Part shown: in pieces, positions 52,031-61,326 of the stretch
How the letters are laid out: every line of letters starts with the position of its first letter
Numbering within the stretch: the first letter of the stretch is position 1
DNA from: Hafnia paralvei ATCC 29927
GTDB taxonomy: Bacteria > Pseudomonadota > Gammaproteobacteria > Enterobacterales > Enterobacteriaceae
Assembly: GCF_001655005.1 (NCBI RefSeq)
Contig: NZ_LXET01000054.1
Span: forward strand, 186,001-250,000
Reading direction: 5' to 3'
Length of the DNA stretch: 64,000 nucleotides
The notes under the pieces: model-generated
The model's database searches: none
What the model was told of the DNA's origin: nothing
Seen by the model: the letters and a program-made list of their open reading frames with translations, nothing else
Made by a program: the position numbers and the translations under genes

Positions 52031-54436
52031 TTAATCAGCAATAGAAGCGACAATATTTTTTATCTGCTGTTGCTGTTGCTGGTGCTGGCTAAGCTCATGT
52101 GCTGAAGAATAACCTTTATTTTGGATAATCACTTCACTTAAGCCCACCAGCCAATCGTAAATATAGAATCCCGTATTATTAGATGGCATGACTGAAAGCT
52201 TAGTTAAACGCAAAGAGTCTCCCCAGCTCGCCGTTTTCATCGCAGGTGGTTTCGCAAAGAGCTTTTGTCCACGGTTTACACGGCTATCAGGCCGCAATGA
52301 TTCGGGTATTTGCTGGAAGCCTAACCATGCGACAAAATCGCCTAGCACGCTTAATACGCGTGAAACCTGACGATCCACCAGCATATCTACCCTTGTGCCT
52401 TCATTCTCAATCCCTGACAACGCTTGTGATAAAGTCGAGGCAATATGCATACGCACACTGGCCGTTATCAACTCTTGTGACAGTAGTTCTAACTCTGATT
52501 TACCCAGACCCAGCAAGGCTAGTAACGATTCATTCTCCGCCAAATTGCGCAGATGGTTAATCCAATATTGATAAGCTTGATTGGCAAAATTGGCCTCGGT
52601 TTGCGCTTCTGATGTTACGAAATCAGTCTCAGGAACAAAGTCAGCGACCAAATCGATATTCATCTCAATGCCAAACGGATCGCCATGCATAATTGGCAAT
52701 ACGCTATCGCTGTGGTTCCCCGAAACAACGGCACAGTTCGCCTGATTATTTAGCTGTAGATACAGTCTACGCAGTTCATCCCGAGTGGGTAATAAGCGTT
52801 CGAGTAGCTCACCATGTACTCCGGTTCGGTTTTGTAGCGCCTTAAGCAACGTCTGGGATATTCGAAGTTTCTCTTTTTCCTCTTCTTCCTCATCCAGCGC
52901 TAACCAGTTGCCTAACAGATGATCAGCCAGCTCACGCCGCAGCGATTCTAACCTCAGATTCAGACGTCTCAGAGTAGTCTCGCTGTTCACCTCCGTAGCT
53001 AAATAATCCACCATGCGACGAACACCGCTTTTATCGGTCACTAGCATCGACCCCCAGCTCTCACCTGGCAAACCCACATATCGCTGAACGGCGTCGTCGT
53101 AGCTCTTATTCTGGGTTACGCGCAGGTCAAACGGCGTAAGCGCCCAAATCAACGTAGGTTTACGCTGCTCTGTATCTCCTAACGTGCTTTTTGTCCAATG
53201 AGCCAGAATTTTGCCCACTGACTGCGTCGTGGTTTTTTCACCGACCGCGGTACATACCATTAATGCACCAAGCTGTTGGTTATCAGCATAGCGTTCTAAT
53301 AAACCCTGTGTTTTAGCTCGTTGCAAAATGCCGTTCAGTGAGGATGAAGGTTCATATTCTCTTTCCAGAGAGCGACCAATGCCGGGAAAATCCAGCACGT
53401 CAGTCTGCTGAAATAGTGGTTCCCGAGCTGCGCCAGCTAAAGGCAGCGTGATTTCAAATGTCAGCAGCGCCAGTTCAGCAATGGAAAGTTCTACTGGTTT
53501 CGCTGTTTTGCGGTTGATGAGTGGACAAACCTGTACGCTAAAATCAAGCGGCGAGTTGGCATTTTCCAGCACTTCAGGGCTCAATATCCCTTCGGCTGGC
53601 AGCTGCATATCATCCACCAGAACGCTTAACGGAACCGCGACTTTCTCCGCACAGGATAAACGCTGTAAAATATGGCTAAAGCTGGCATAGGCCGACGTCA
53701 GTTCGTCTACGCCATTCCACAGCAGTGAGAACAATCGGGCGCGATGATCTACGCTCAAATACGGCGCAAGCCTTACCGCCGATGGCCAAAAATCACGGTT
53801 CATCCGTTTGCCACGTGAGCCAATGCGGCGATTTACCGCATCCCACAGCGCGACAACATCATATTCGCTCAATCCCGCCACAATGTCCGGCTGACGCAAC
53901 GTTGAGAGAGCCGCTAAATGCTCGTCGATAACACCTTCATCCAGTTCTTGATAGTCAAACTCTGATGAGAAATCATTGATAAACGCATCAACCAGCATTT
54001 TGGCGATTTCATATTCTTTCAACAACGCCAGCTCAACAGGGTAATCATGATTATCTATACCCCTGCGGCGAGAGAATCGAGTGACGATACCGCAATCCAG
54101 ATTTCCGGGGTTGATATGAGTGAGAAAGTCCAGCGTGCGCCCCGCCAAATAGATTTCTAACCGCCCATTTTCATTTGCAACTAGCGCGTGGATCAAATGT
54201 GATTTACCCGCCTGAGACAGCCCCCAAAAACCAATACTTGGCGGGCTTTGTGGCGAACTCTGTAAAGCCGTGAGCTGATGATGACAGCGATAAAGTTTTA
54301 CTCGCAGGCTATCTGCTTCGATATTCAACCGAGGTGAGTGTTCGCGCGCGTTATCCACCCAATCAATTGCCTGAGTCACGCTATGCGCAATCGTCTGTAA
54401 CTGGCTATTTATCTGCTTTGCATTCAATGATTTCAT
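52031..54436 (-). CDS. srfC: SrfC, P-loop NTPase-like putative virulence protein
   Basis: 801 residues, cytoplasmic. A Walker-A-like P-loop GLSQAGKS is at 72-79, within FWGLSQAGKSHLIHALV, followed by LEIYLAGRTLDFLTHINPG; DVLDFPGIGRS later in the chain resembles a G3-type DxxG, suggesting a large GTPase-like fold. C-terminus is Gln-rich (HQQQQQQIKN). SrfC belongs to the srfABC set first noted as SsrB-regulated in Salmonella. Start overlaps the srfB stop by one base (TAATG). Confidence 0.9.
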   Translation of the reverse strand: MKSLNAKQINSQLQTIAHSVTQAIDWVDNAREHSPRLNIEADSLRVKLYRCHHQLTALQSSPQSPPSIGFWGLSQAGKSHLIHALVANENGRLEIYLAGRTLDFLTHINPGNLDCGIVTRFSRRRGIDNHDYPVELALLKEYEIAKMLVDAFINDFSSEFDYQELDEGVIDEHLAALSTLRQPDIVAGLSEYDVVALWDAVNRRIGSRGKRMNRDFWPSAVRLAPYLSVDHRARLFSLLWNGVDELTSAYASFSHILQRLSCAEKVAVPLSVLVDDMQLPAEGILSPEVLENANSPLDFSVQVCPLINRKTAKPVELSIAELALLTFEITLPLAGAAREPLFQQTDVLDFPGIGRSLEREYEPSSSLNGILQRAKTQGLLERYADNQQLGALMVCTAVGEKTTTQSVGKILAHWTKSTLGDTEQRKPTLIWALTPFDLRVTQNKSYDDAVQRYVGLPGESWGSMLVTDKSGVRRMVDYLATEVNSETTLRRLNLRLESLRRELADHLLGNWLALDEEEEEKEKLRISQTLLKALQNRTGVHGELLERLLPTRDELRRLYLQLNNQANCAVVSGNHSDSVLPIMHGDPFGIEMNIDLVADFVPETDFVTSEAQTEANFANQAYQYWINHLRNLAENESLLALLGLGKSELELLSQELITASVRMHIASTLSQALSGIENEGTRVDMLVDRQVSRVLSVLGDFVAWLGFQQIPESLRPDSRVNRGQKLFAKPPAMKTASWGDSLRLTKLSVMPSNNTGFYIYDWLVGLSEVIIQNKGYSSAHELSQHQQQQQQIKNIVASIAD

Positions 54437-57393
54437 TAGCTAAATACGCTCCCACTGTCGATCCAATAATGGGCGCTATCCGATAAGGTATTTAATTGCA
54501 GTTTTAAATGGTGCAAAGGTACCGAACTGCCATCATCAAGTTTTACATCAGAAAGGGCAAAGCACTCAGGGCCTTGCTCATCGTTCATCGCTACCACGGC
54601 GAGCTTCACATACAACACACTTTCGCCAGCGACTTTGCGCGCCAGTTGCTGGTCAGTAATGGATAACCGATACAGCGGTGAAGCAGGCCAACGATCGTTA
54701 TCTAATTGACGAAATCCAAGGCATAACGGACCGCGCATCTGAAAAACGTTGTCGCTTGGCAGCACAAATTTGGGATCATCAAGATCGATATCGCTGTAGC
54801 ACACATCGTTGCTCATTAATGCTTGATGGTTATCAAGCATGCCCAAATAACGCACCGTTGAATATGGCTGAAAATCACCGGCCTTACAGTTAAAACTCGC
54901 TAAGCGTAAATTCACCGCTAACAGGCAAATCATGGCGCCAACGGCCGCCGTTGACTTCGGATTATCTATGCGTCCACGTTTGTTAAATGGATACCACTCG
55001 CTGGTGTGATAACCTTCAAGCGGCAAAATTCGGTTGATTGGCAGCGGTTGAAGATGACGGAACAATGCCTGAATACCAGGAAATCGCGACGGTCTACCGG
55101 TCAGTAGTAATACATCGCAGGAATACAGCGCGACCACTTCGCATAACGAACGCAGGTTTTGCGTAATACGCATGCGCGGAGAAAGAAACTCAGCATGTAG
55201 CTTACTTAGTTTCAGAATGAGCGGCACCTGTAAAACATCGAATGGAGCGGCGTCGGTAGGCTGGGCCCGTTGCACATCATTATTGATATAGTTCAGTACG
55301 GTATCCGTTGGCTGCTGGCTTAACAGTTCGCCAAAGGTAGTATCAATCTCAGCGCCGCTATCGAGAGGATCGTAGCCTTCATAACGCTCCAGAATAGCGC
55401 GCCCGATAGGACTAAAGAGCTGCAAGGTAGCTTGCTGTCGCAGCACGGATATACCTTCACCGCCAAACAGTTTCGCCATCCGCTCATCTGCATCTATCAC
55501 GCCCGCTTTCCTGCATGCAGTCTGCAACGCTGGCAATACATATAGACGAATGACATCTAACAAAATGTCATCTCCTGCCAGTTTAAAACCTTCACGGAAT
55601 AACAGCCGTGGCGTTATTTTGACATTGCTTCCTGCTCCATCATCTAAACGATACTGTGTGATCGCCAAATCTGTTGTGCCGCCACCAATATCGATTGACG
55701 CGATACGTAATGTTTTGCCCACGGTTTCCCCTTCAGCCAGCTCACGATCGGCGCGAGCCTGACTGGCAAAGAATTCTTCAGTGCGCCCGCCAAAGTTAAC
55801 CTGTGTTTCGTTATAGAGATAAACCATCTGTCCACAGGTGGCCTCATCCCACTCCATCTGAACATCAGGAACGGGAACCGTGCTTTTTACGCGATCGTTT
55901 TCATGGGTAAAGTCATCGTCAGCGGGATGCCAGCCCATGCTTTTCCATACCAGACCGATAGCCTGAACCATGCGCCGACGGAAGATTTCGCGCTCTGGTT
56001 TCGGCATTGCAGAAGGCAACGTCAGGATAATACTGCGTAGCTGGCGCGGAGCCGCTGAGTGCGTCATTTTTAAACGCTGGGCGACGCTGTTTATCTGCAT
56101 CAACGCCTGTGCCAACAATTCAGAAAGCATGAACGTCATCAGCGAACTACGGCTGTAGTGCGCGGAAAAGACAGGGAGACGCTCATCTAAAGGCTGTTCG
56201 TATAGCGGCTGGCCTTCGTCATTGATCAGGAAAGTCAGCGGCAGCGCGGTTGCTAACGTCTCTTGCTGCGTTTGCTCCAGTGAATTAAAACGCCAACCAT
56301 GCATGTACTGCTCTTCATCCCACAGGTAGCGACGCGGACTGGAAAGCCCAGTCGATCCTTCCGTTCCCACCCTCTGTAGCGCCATACGGCTGGCCTCTCG
56401 ACCGACACGCACGATCGATGGCCAAATAAATGCTTGTTCACGTCCACTTTCAACAGAGAAATTACGCTTGCCAAATTCAGCCTGTGCAAACTCAACTCGA
56501 CTGTCGAACAGTTCGTTATACACGTAATGCGGCTGGCTCATGTCACGTAGCTGTAGCTCGTAGGTCTGCTTTAGCCCATTATGCTCATCGAGATGATCTT
56601 CAACCAAAATTCCACAGGTGTGGGAGTTACCAACATCCATAATTAGATCGACATGCACAGTCGGTTCTTGCAGCGTATTGGTATTCATTTTAATCGTTGG
56701 CACATTCAACTGATGACCCAATAAATGCAGTAAATTCAGGTAGTGCGCCTGATACTCAAACTCGCGTAGCGCGGTTTGGATACCGACCGAATGACGATCT
56801 TCCTGCTGCGTAACCTGCTGAATGAACACTTCACGCAGCCAACCATCCACCCAAGTAAGATCCAGAAATTCGCCCAGTTCTTCACTGCGATATGCCAATG
56901 CAAATCCAGCGCCGGTTTTCACATCATTTTCACTTGGCGCGAGCGATTCTGCATTGTGAATATCGGCATAAACCGCCGTATCAAACGCCATGCACAGGCG
57001 ATAGGTATTGCCATCACGATCGGGTTCATCTAACGCTAAAATCTGCATTCGTGCCCAATTGTCTGGCCCCCCTAAGAAAGTACGCGGCGGATTGAATCGG
57101 AAAAATGGCAGCGGCAACCAGATTTTATTGAGTAGCCGCAGAGAATGCTCTAGAGGAATACTCGACTCGGGTTTTACTCGCTCCGGCTGAGCCCCTGCAG
57201 GAGCAGGCAGCCAATAGGTGTCAGTTTCAGCATTGTGCAGTAAACGTAGCAATGGGCCATTTGCGGTTTGGCGAACAAACTTTCCCGGTAGCTCAGAGGA
57301 AAAATTGGGCTTTAAGGCAAAGTCTAAAAACTGGATGCCGCTGTTCTGAATGAGTGCAACCTGATGTTTATAATCGGAAATTGTGGCTAACAT
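54436..57393 (-). CDS. srfB: SrfB, actin/Hsp70-fold ATPase-like putative virulence protein
   Basis: 985 residues. Two phosphate motifs of the ASKHA (actin, Hsp70, sugar kinase) fold are visible: DVGNSHTCGI at 253-262 and DIGGGTTDLA at 568-577, so nucleotide binding is predicted. The later block VLLLTGRPSRFPGIQALF resembles an adenosine motif, as in DnaK-like proteins. No signal peptide. Middle gene of srfABC; 18 nt after srfA and overlapping srfC. Confidence 0.92.
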   Translation of the reverse strand: MLATISDYKHQVALIQNSGIQFLDFALKPNFSSELPGKFVRQTANGPLLRLLHNAETDTYWLPAPAGAQPERVKPESSIPLEHSLRLLNKIWLPLPFFRFNPPRTFLGGPDNWARMQILALDEPDRDGNTYRLCMAFDTAVYADIHNAESLAPSENDVKTGAGFALAYRSEELGEFLDLTWVDGWLREVFIQQVTQQEDRHSVGIQTALREFEYQAHYLNLLHLLGHQLNVPTIKMNTNTLQEPTVHVDLIMDVGNSHTCGILVEDHLDEHNGLKQTYELQLRDMSQPHYVYNELFDSRVEFAQAEFGKRNFSVESGREQAFIWPSIVRVGREASRMALQRVGTEGSTGLSSPRRYLWDEEQYMHGWRFNSLEQTQQETLATALPLTFLINDEGQPLYEQPLDERLPVFSAHYSRSSLMTFMLSELLAQALMQINSVAQRLKMTHSAAPRQLRSIILTLPSAMPKPEREIFRRRMVQAIGLVWKSMGWHPADDDFTHENDRVKSTVPVPDVQMEWDEATCGQMVYLYNETQVNFGGRTEEFFASQARADRELAEGETVGKTLRIASIDIGGGTTDLAITQYRLDDGAGSNVKITPRLLFREGFKLAGDDILLDVIRLYVLPALQTACRKAGVIDADERMAKLFGGEGISVLRQQATLQLFSPIGRAILERYEGYDPLDSGAEIDTTFGELLSQQPTDTVLNYINNDVQRAQPTDAAPFDVLQVPLILKLSKLHAEFLSPRMRITQNLRSLCEVVALYSCDVLLLTGRPSRFPGIQALFRHLQPLPINRILPLEGYHTSEWYPFNKRGRIDNPKSTAAVGAMICLLAVNLRLASFNCKAGDFQPYSTVRYLGMLDNHQALMSNDVCYSDIDLDDPKFVLPSDNVFQMRGPLCLGFRQLDNDRWPASPLYRLSITDQQLARKVAGESVLYVKLAVVAMNDEQGPECFALSDVKLDDGSSVPLHHLKLQLNTLSDSAHYWIDSGSVFS

Positions 57394-57411
57394 GGTTTAT
57401 TCACCCATTAT

Positions 57412-58737
57412 TTACTGAGACGATTTGCCAATGCGCGTCATATTCATTGGCAAAAGAGTGTCGGCGTCATAGCGCCCTTTACATTCGGCTACGTCGTTCT
57501 CACCTGCTTTGCAGATAAGCTGTGGAATCTTGTAACGTGAACCATCGCTGCATTTCGCTTTAATTCTGCTATCAACCACTAAACTTCCTGAGCTCATGAG
57601 GCCGGTGGTGACATTCGCACTACAGCTAATCCCGTCACCGTGGGTGATTTTCACCGTGCCTTTGCTGTTTTTTATTTGATACACCAAACTTGGTGGTTTG
57701 CCGGTTCGTGGCGTTTTGATGTCTAAACTGGCGCGCCATTTCCCATTCATGAAACGCGTTGAGCCCATTTTTACCGCCTCTGCGGGCATCACTAACGCAT
57801 TAGGCGCAGCGGCTGTCACCGGTGTTTCCTCCACCTTTATCTCTGGCTTTTTCTCTATCGGAGCTGCTGGCGCAGGCTCTGGCGAGGTCACGTGAGCGAC
57901 GGGTAAATGCGTGGTCGTCACTAAGGTTTTGGTCGCGAGAGCAGGTTTTGTAGCCACGACGGCTGTTTTAACCTCTGGCTCGGAAGGTTTGGCCGCTGCC
58001 ACATCTCCTTTAGCTCGTATCTGGACAAATAAGATCCCTAAAGCGATCAACGCTAGAGGCAACCACCAAAGTTGACGCCAGTCACGGCGAGGACGCGTTG
58101 TTTGAGCATCAATGGAGGTGGGACTTATGTCCAAAGAATCGTCAACGGTAGATGTTTGTTGGGAGGCCGTGTTTGCAAGCGCAACAGAAGGAACGGTAAT
58201 AGGGGGCTTTGTTGGTAATTCGGTGATAGCCAGTTTTTCTGGCACGGTGTCAGCGCTGGCTGCACGTAAGCAATCAAAGGCATCGGTGCGAGATTTTTTA
58301 TCGAGATTAACGAATCCCCAGAATGTTAATACCGGTTTACCATCAACTAAGAAAACATGGTTGGAGCCAGGAAACTGCATCGCCTTAGCAAGCAAAATAC
58401 CAAACAAGCGCAGAGCAGGTTTATCTGAGTTTTGGGCTTTAAGGCTGAGGGTGTTGGCCGTTTGCTGGCAATGCTCTAGCTGGCGCAACGCTGAGGCGCG
58501 TTCTTCATCGCTGGCTGCTATCCAAGATGTGACTTTTCCCGCGATTGGCGCATACCAATCTATCCGATCGCCCCGTTCATTTGGCTGAGGGATCGCGAGG
58601 CTATCAGCGATAGTCTGTTGATGGCGCAGTCGCAGAGTTTCTCTGAGCTGCAAAGCTGAAGCGTAAACGGGCTGGCCGTTTTCACCCAATGCGAGAAAAT
58701 CATCTAAGCTGCCGCTGCGTAATAATTGTTTTGCCAC
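57412..58737 (-). CDS. srfA: SrfA, membrane-anchored putative virulence protein
   Basis: 441 residues starting with GTG 58737 (MAKQLLRSGSLDDFLALGENG). The N-terminal ~215 residues are predicted cytoplasmic; one membrane helix at about 223-240 (LWWLPLALIALGILFVQI) is followed by a Pro/Ala/Lys-rich linker and a C-terminal periplasmic domain (from about 325) with paired cysteines. First gene of srfABC. The layout suggests an anchor that links the two large NTPase-like partners to the envelope; this is inference. Confidence 0.9.
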   Translation of the reverse strand: MAKQLLRSGSLDDFLALGENGQPVYASALQLRETLRLRHQQTIADSLAIPQPNERGDRIDWYAPIAGKVTSWIAASDEERASALRQLEHCQQTANTLSLKAQNSDKPALRLFGILLAKAMQFPGSNHVFLVDGKPVLTFWGFVNLDKKSRTDAFDCLRAASADTVPEKLAITELPTKPPITVPSVALANTASQQTSTVDDSLDISPTSIDAQTTRPRRDWRQLWWLPLALIALGILFVQIRAKGDVAAAKPSEPEVKTAVVATKPALATKTLVTTTHLPVAHVTSPEPAPAAPIEKKPEIKVEETPVTAAAPNALVMPAEAVKMGSTRFMNGKWRASLDIKTPRTGKPPSLVYQIKNSKGTVKITHGDGISCSANVTTGLMSSGSLVVDSRIKAKCSDGSRYKIPQLICKAGENDVAECKGRYDADTLLPMNMTRIGKSSQ

Positions 58738-59042
58738 GAAAAGGACCTTTTGATAGACGCCTGACTACAGCGGCTACTTTAAGGCTTATGTTGCAAATCA
58801 AACGGTCAAAAAAGTGGCTAAAATGGTAAATACTTGGTCAATCACCCCGCGTATAACTGCTTTACTTTATCCATCCTAGGCAAGATCTACTCTGCCCAAC
58901 GCTCTTAAATAGCAATCATGGCGTAGCATCCACCGATGCTGAGAGGTTTAAGTCTCTCATTTTCTCACCCATTTGAATCGTTTTTGGCGCAGGGGTATTC
59001 CGCTACTTTAGTGCATAGATTGTGCGTTACCTTCAAGAGCAA

Positions 59043-59058
59043 TGTGACCATCATCACA
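59043..59058. promoter_or_regulatory. CRP site, distal, between srfA and barrel gene
   Basis: TGTGACCATCATCACA matches both CRP half-sites perfectly. It is about 310 bp from the srfA start and about 500 bp from the barrel gene, so its target is uncertain; it may also serve an unseen transcript. Confidence 0.7.
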
Positions 59059-59492
59059 GTTTGTATCTTCATGAATTATATCACTATTCATCATGATTTA
59101 TTTCTTATGGAATCGATTGCTTAGTCGCATATATATTTATATAAAATCTTATTTTCTGTATTTTTATTCTCAATAAATAAAAAAATTATTCTCTATAGTC
59201 ATTTTCCTAAATTTAAAAATAAGTAAATCATTCGACGTCATTTCTATACAAAAATTTACTCATTACGCTAAAGAATAAAAGATATTTATTTTAAGTCCGC
59301 ATTGAAATTACAGCGTATAAATATCAATCGCTTGTAAACGCAATAAATCGGAATATTCCTACCAAAAGTGCGTTTTTTTTAAACACAAACTAAACAAACT
59401 AGTACAAAAAACACTATCCATTGATTTCATTGATAAAAAAATAATTCAATTTTCGTACAGGGATCGCTATTATTATCTAGCGTCTTCATTTT

Positions 59493-59508
59493 TGTGATTA
59501 ATGTCACA
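59493..59508 (+). promoter_or_regulatory. CRP site in the barrel-gene promoter
   Basis: TGTGATTAATGTCACA matches both half-sites perfectly. Two -10 candidates exist: TAAAAT at 59529-59534, which would put CRP about 40 bp before the start (class II activation), and TATAGT at 59515-59520, which would make it overlap the -35 region (repression). Confidence 0.8.
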
Positions 59509-59556
59509 TGATGATATAGTTTCACAAGTAAAATACTTATTAAGTTGGAATCTATC

Positions 59557-60189
59557 ATGAAAAAATTAACTAGCCTGGCCGTTATTATCGGCTTAGCAAC
59601 TTCAGCTTCCGCTTTCGCTGCAAACTCAGACAACACTGGTTATTATGCCGGTGCTAAATTGGGTACCAGCTTAGAGCAAATTCACGGTCAGAAATCTGCA
59701 ACTGGTAGCAGCGTTCCACGTGACACCAAACAAGCAGGCACCGCTGGTCTGGTATTCGGTTATAACTTCCAGAATGAATTTAACCTGCCAATCCGTGCAG
59801 AATTAGATTATTCATTCCGTGATACTACTGATACCGATCACTTCATCAAAGCTGACAACACTCGTACTCACAACCGTGTACGTCTGCAGACCGCTATGCT
59901 GAACGGTTACTACGACATCAATACCGACACTGCTTTCACTCCATACATCAGTGCTGGTATCGGTTACGCTAACGTAAACCTGAAAAACACTCAGGATGGC
60001 GCAAGCCACTCTGGTAACGGTGACAACTTCGCGTGGAGCGTTGGTACTGGTGTTTCTTACGCTATCAACAACCACCTGGATCTGGATCTGGGCTACAAAT
60101 ACCTGGACGCTGGCGATGCAACTGCACAAGCTTCCAAAGTTAAAGTGGCTACCCACGATTTCACCGCTGGTGTTAACTACTACTTCTAA
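59557..60189 (+). CDS. Outer-membrane beta-barrel protein
   Basis: 210 residues. Signal peptide MKKLTSLAVIIGLATSASAFA, then a mature chain of alternating polar/aromatic strands (YYAGAKLGTSL, AGLVFGYNF, IRAELDYSF, VRLQTAMLNGYYDIN, FTPYISAGIGYANV, FAWSVGTGVSYAIN, HLDLDLGYKYLD, ATHDFTAGVNYYF) ending in the C-terminal Phe needed for BAM insertion. About eight strands, like Ail/OmpX/Opa-type small barrels; no named family assigned. Highly biased codons suggest strong expression. Under a CRP-site promoter. Confidence 0.88.
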   Translation: MKKLTSLAVIIGLATSASAFAANSDNTGYYAGAKLGTSLEQIHGQKSATGSSVPRDTKQAGTAGLVFGYNFQNEFNLPIRAELDYSFRDTTDTDHFIKADNTRTHNRVRLQTAMLNGYYDINTDTAFTPYISAGIGYANVNLKNTQDGASHSGNGDNFAWSVGTGVSYAINNHLDLDLGYKYLDAGDATAQASKVKVATHDFTAGVNYYF

Positions 60190-60241
60190 GAGCGTTTCCT
60201 CTAGGATTTACGCCTAGAAAACGTCTAAAAGTATGTTTAAT

Positions 60242-60269
60242 AAAAAACCCGCTTCGGCGGGTTTTTTTT
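60242..60269 (+). terminator. Terminator of the barrel gene
   Basis: Stem AAAACCCGC (60244-60252) / GCGGGTTTT (60257-60265) with the stable TTCG tetraloop and a run of eight T. Confidence 0.93.
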
Positions 60270-60385
60270 CGGGGAGACGAGTCCTAAACCCCTTTATCCC
60301 TCTTCAACGCCTTTCCGTCTTGTCGCAATTGTTTTATCCTCCCGCCCCGTAATAAGCGTAATTCTGATTTGTTTTGGAGCACTGT

Positions 60386-61312
60386 GTGGCAACTAAGCTG
60401 AGTAATCAATTGCTGGAAGATATTCTGGCTCAGGTACGCCCTTTAATTGGGCAGGGCAAAGTTGCGGATTACATTCCAGCATTGGCTGAAGTACCGGCCG
60501 ATAAACTGGGGATTGCTGTTTGCACCGTGGACGGTGAAACTTATCAGGCGGGGGACGCCAATGAGCGTTTTTCGATCCAGTCGATCTCAAAGGTATTGAG
60601 TTTAACCGTGGCGCTTAGCCGTTATGCTGAGTCGGATATCTGGGCTCGAGTCGGGAAAGAGCCATCGGGGCAACCCTTTAACTCCCTACTACAGTTGGAG
60701 TTGGAGCAAGGTAAGCCACGTAACCCGTTTATCAATGCTGGCGCATTGGTGGTGTGCGATATGTTGCAGTCGCGTCTGAGCGCGCCCAAGCAGAGAATGC
60801 TAGAGGTGGTGCGCGCCTTGTCTGGCGAGCCGGATATTGTGTACGACGCCCGGGTGGCACGCTCCGAGTTCGAACATTCAGACCGTAATGCGGCGATCGC
60901 CTATCTGATGAAATCGTTCGGCAACTTTGATAATGACGTGATAACGGTGCTGCAAACTTATTTCCATTACTGTGCTTTAAGAATGAGTTGTATGGAATTG
61001 GCGCGCACTTTTGTCTATCTTGCCAACAACGGGCATTCGCCTGCGTTGGAGGAGCCACTCATCAATGAGCGGCAGAACCGCCAGATTAATGCCATGATGG
61101 TTACCAGTGGCATGTATGATGGTGCTGGCGAATTTGCCTATCGTGTCGGGATGCCCGGCAAGTCAGGCGTGGGCGGCGGAATTATTGCCGTTGTCCCCCA
61201 TGAAATGAGTATTGCAGTTTGGTGCCCTGAACTGGATGCCTCTGGCAACTCACTGGCGGGAACCGCTGCGCTTGAAATTCTTGCGCAGCGCATTGGCCGC
61301 TCGATTTTTTAG
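60386..61312 (+). CDS. glsB: Glutaminase GlsB
   Basis: Serine-dependent glutaminase of the beta-lactamase-like fold, releasing ammonia from glutamine. 308 residues from GTG 60386, with TTGGAG six to ten bases upstream; length equals E. coli GlsB. The catalytic Ser66-x-x-Lys69 is in SIQSISKVLSL; PFINAGALVVCDML and SGVGGGIIAVVPHE are further active-site blocks. An upstream TTG (60374) is the only alternative. yggN follows 14 nt later. Confidence 0.96.
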   Translation: MATKLSNQLLEDILAQVRPLIGQGKVADYIPALAEVPADKLGIAVCTVDGETYQAGDANERFSIQSISKVLSLTVALSRYAESDIWARVGKEPSGQPFNSLLQLELEQGKPRNPFINAGALVVCDMLQSRLSAPKQRMLEVVRALSGEPDIVYDARVARSEFEHSDRNAAIAYLMKSFGNFDNDVITVLQTYFHYCALRMSCMELARTFVYLANNGHSPALEEPLINERQNRQINAMMVTSGMYDGAGEFAYRVGMPGKSGVGGGIIAVVPHEMSIAVWCPELDASGNSLAGTAALEILAQRIGRSIF

Positions 61313-61326
61313 GAGACAAAGAACGC

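Larger units (their letters stand above)
58738..59556. other. 819-bp AT-rich gap between divergent srfABC and outer-membrane barrel gene
   Basis: No convincing gene. Right two-thirds is extremely AT-rich, the type bound by H-NS. Two perfect CRP sites are present (listed separately). Confidence 0.65.

Noticed and set aside
58738..59556. Small genes in the AT-rich gap before the barrel gene, such as the 62-codon frame at 58936
   Set aside because: No ribosome site, no family look, and the frame ends in the AT-rich regulatory region.
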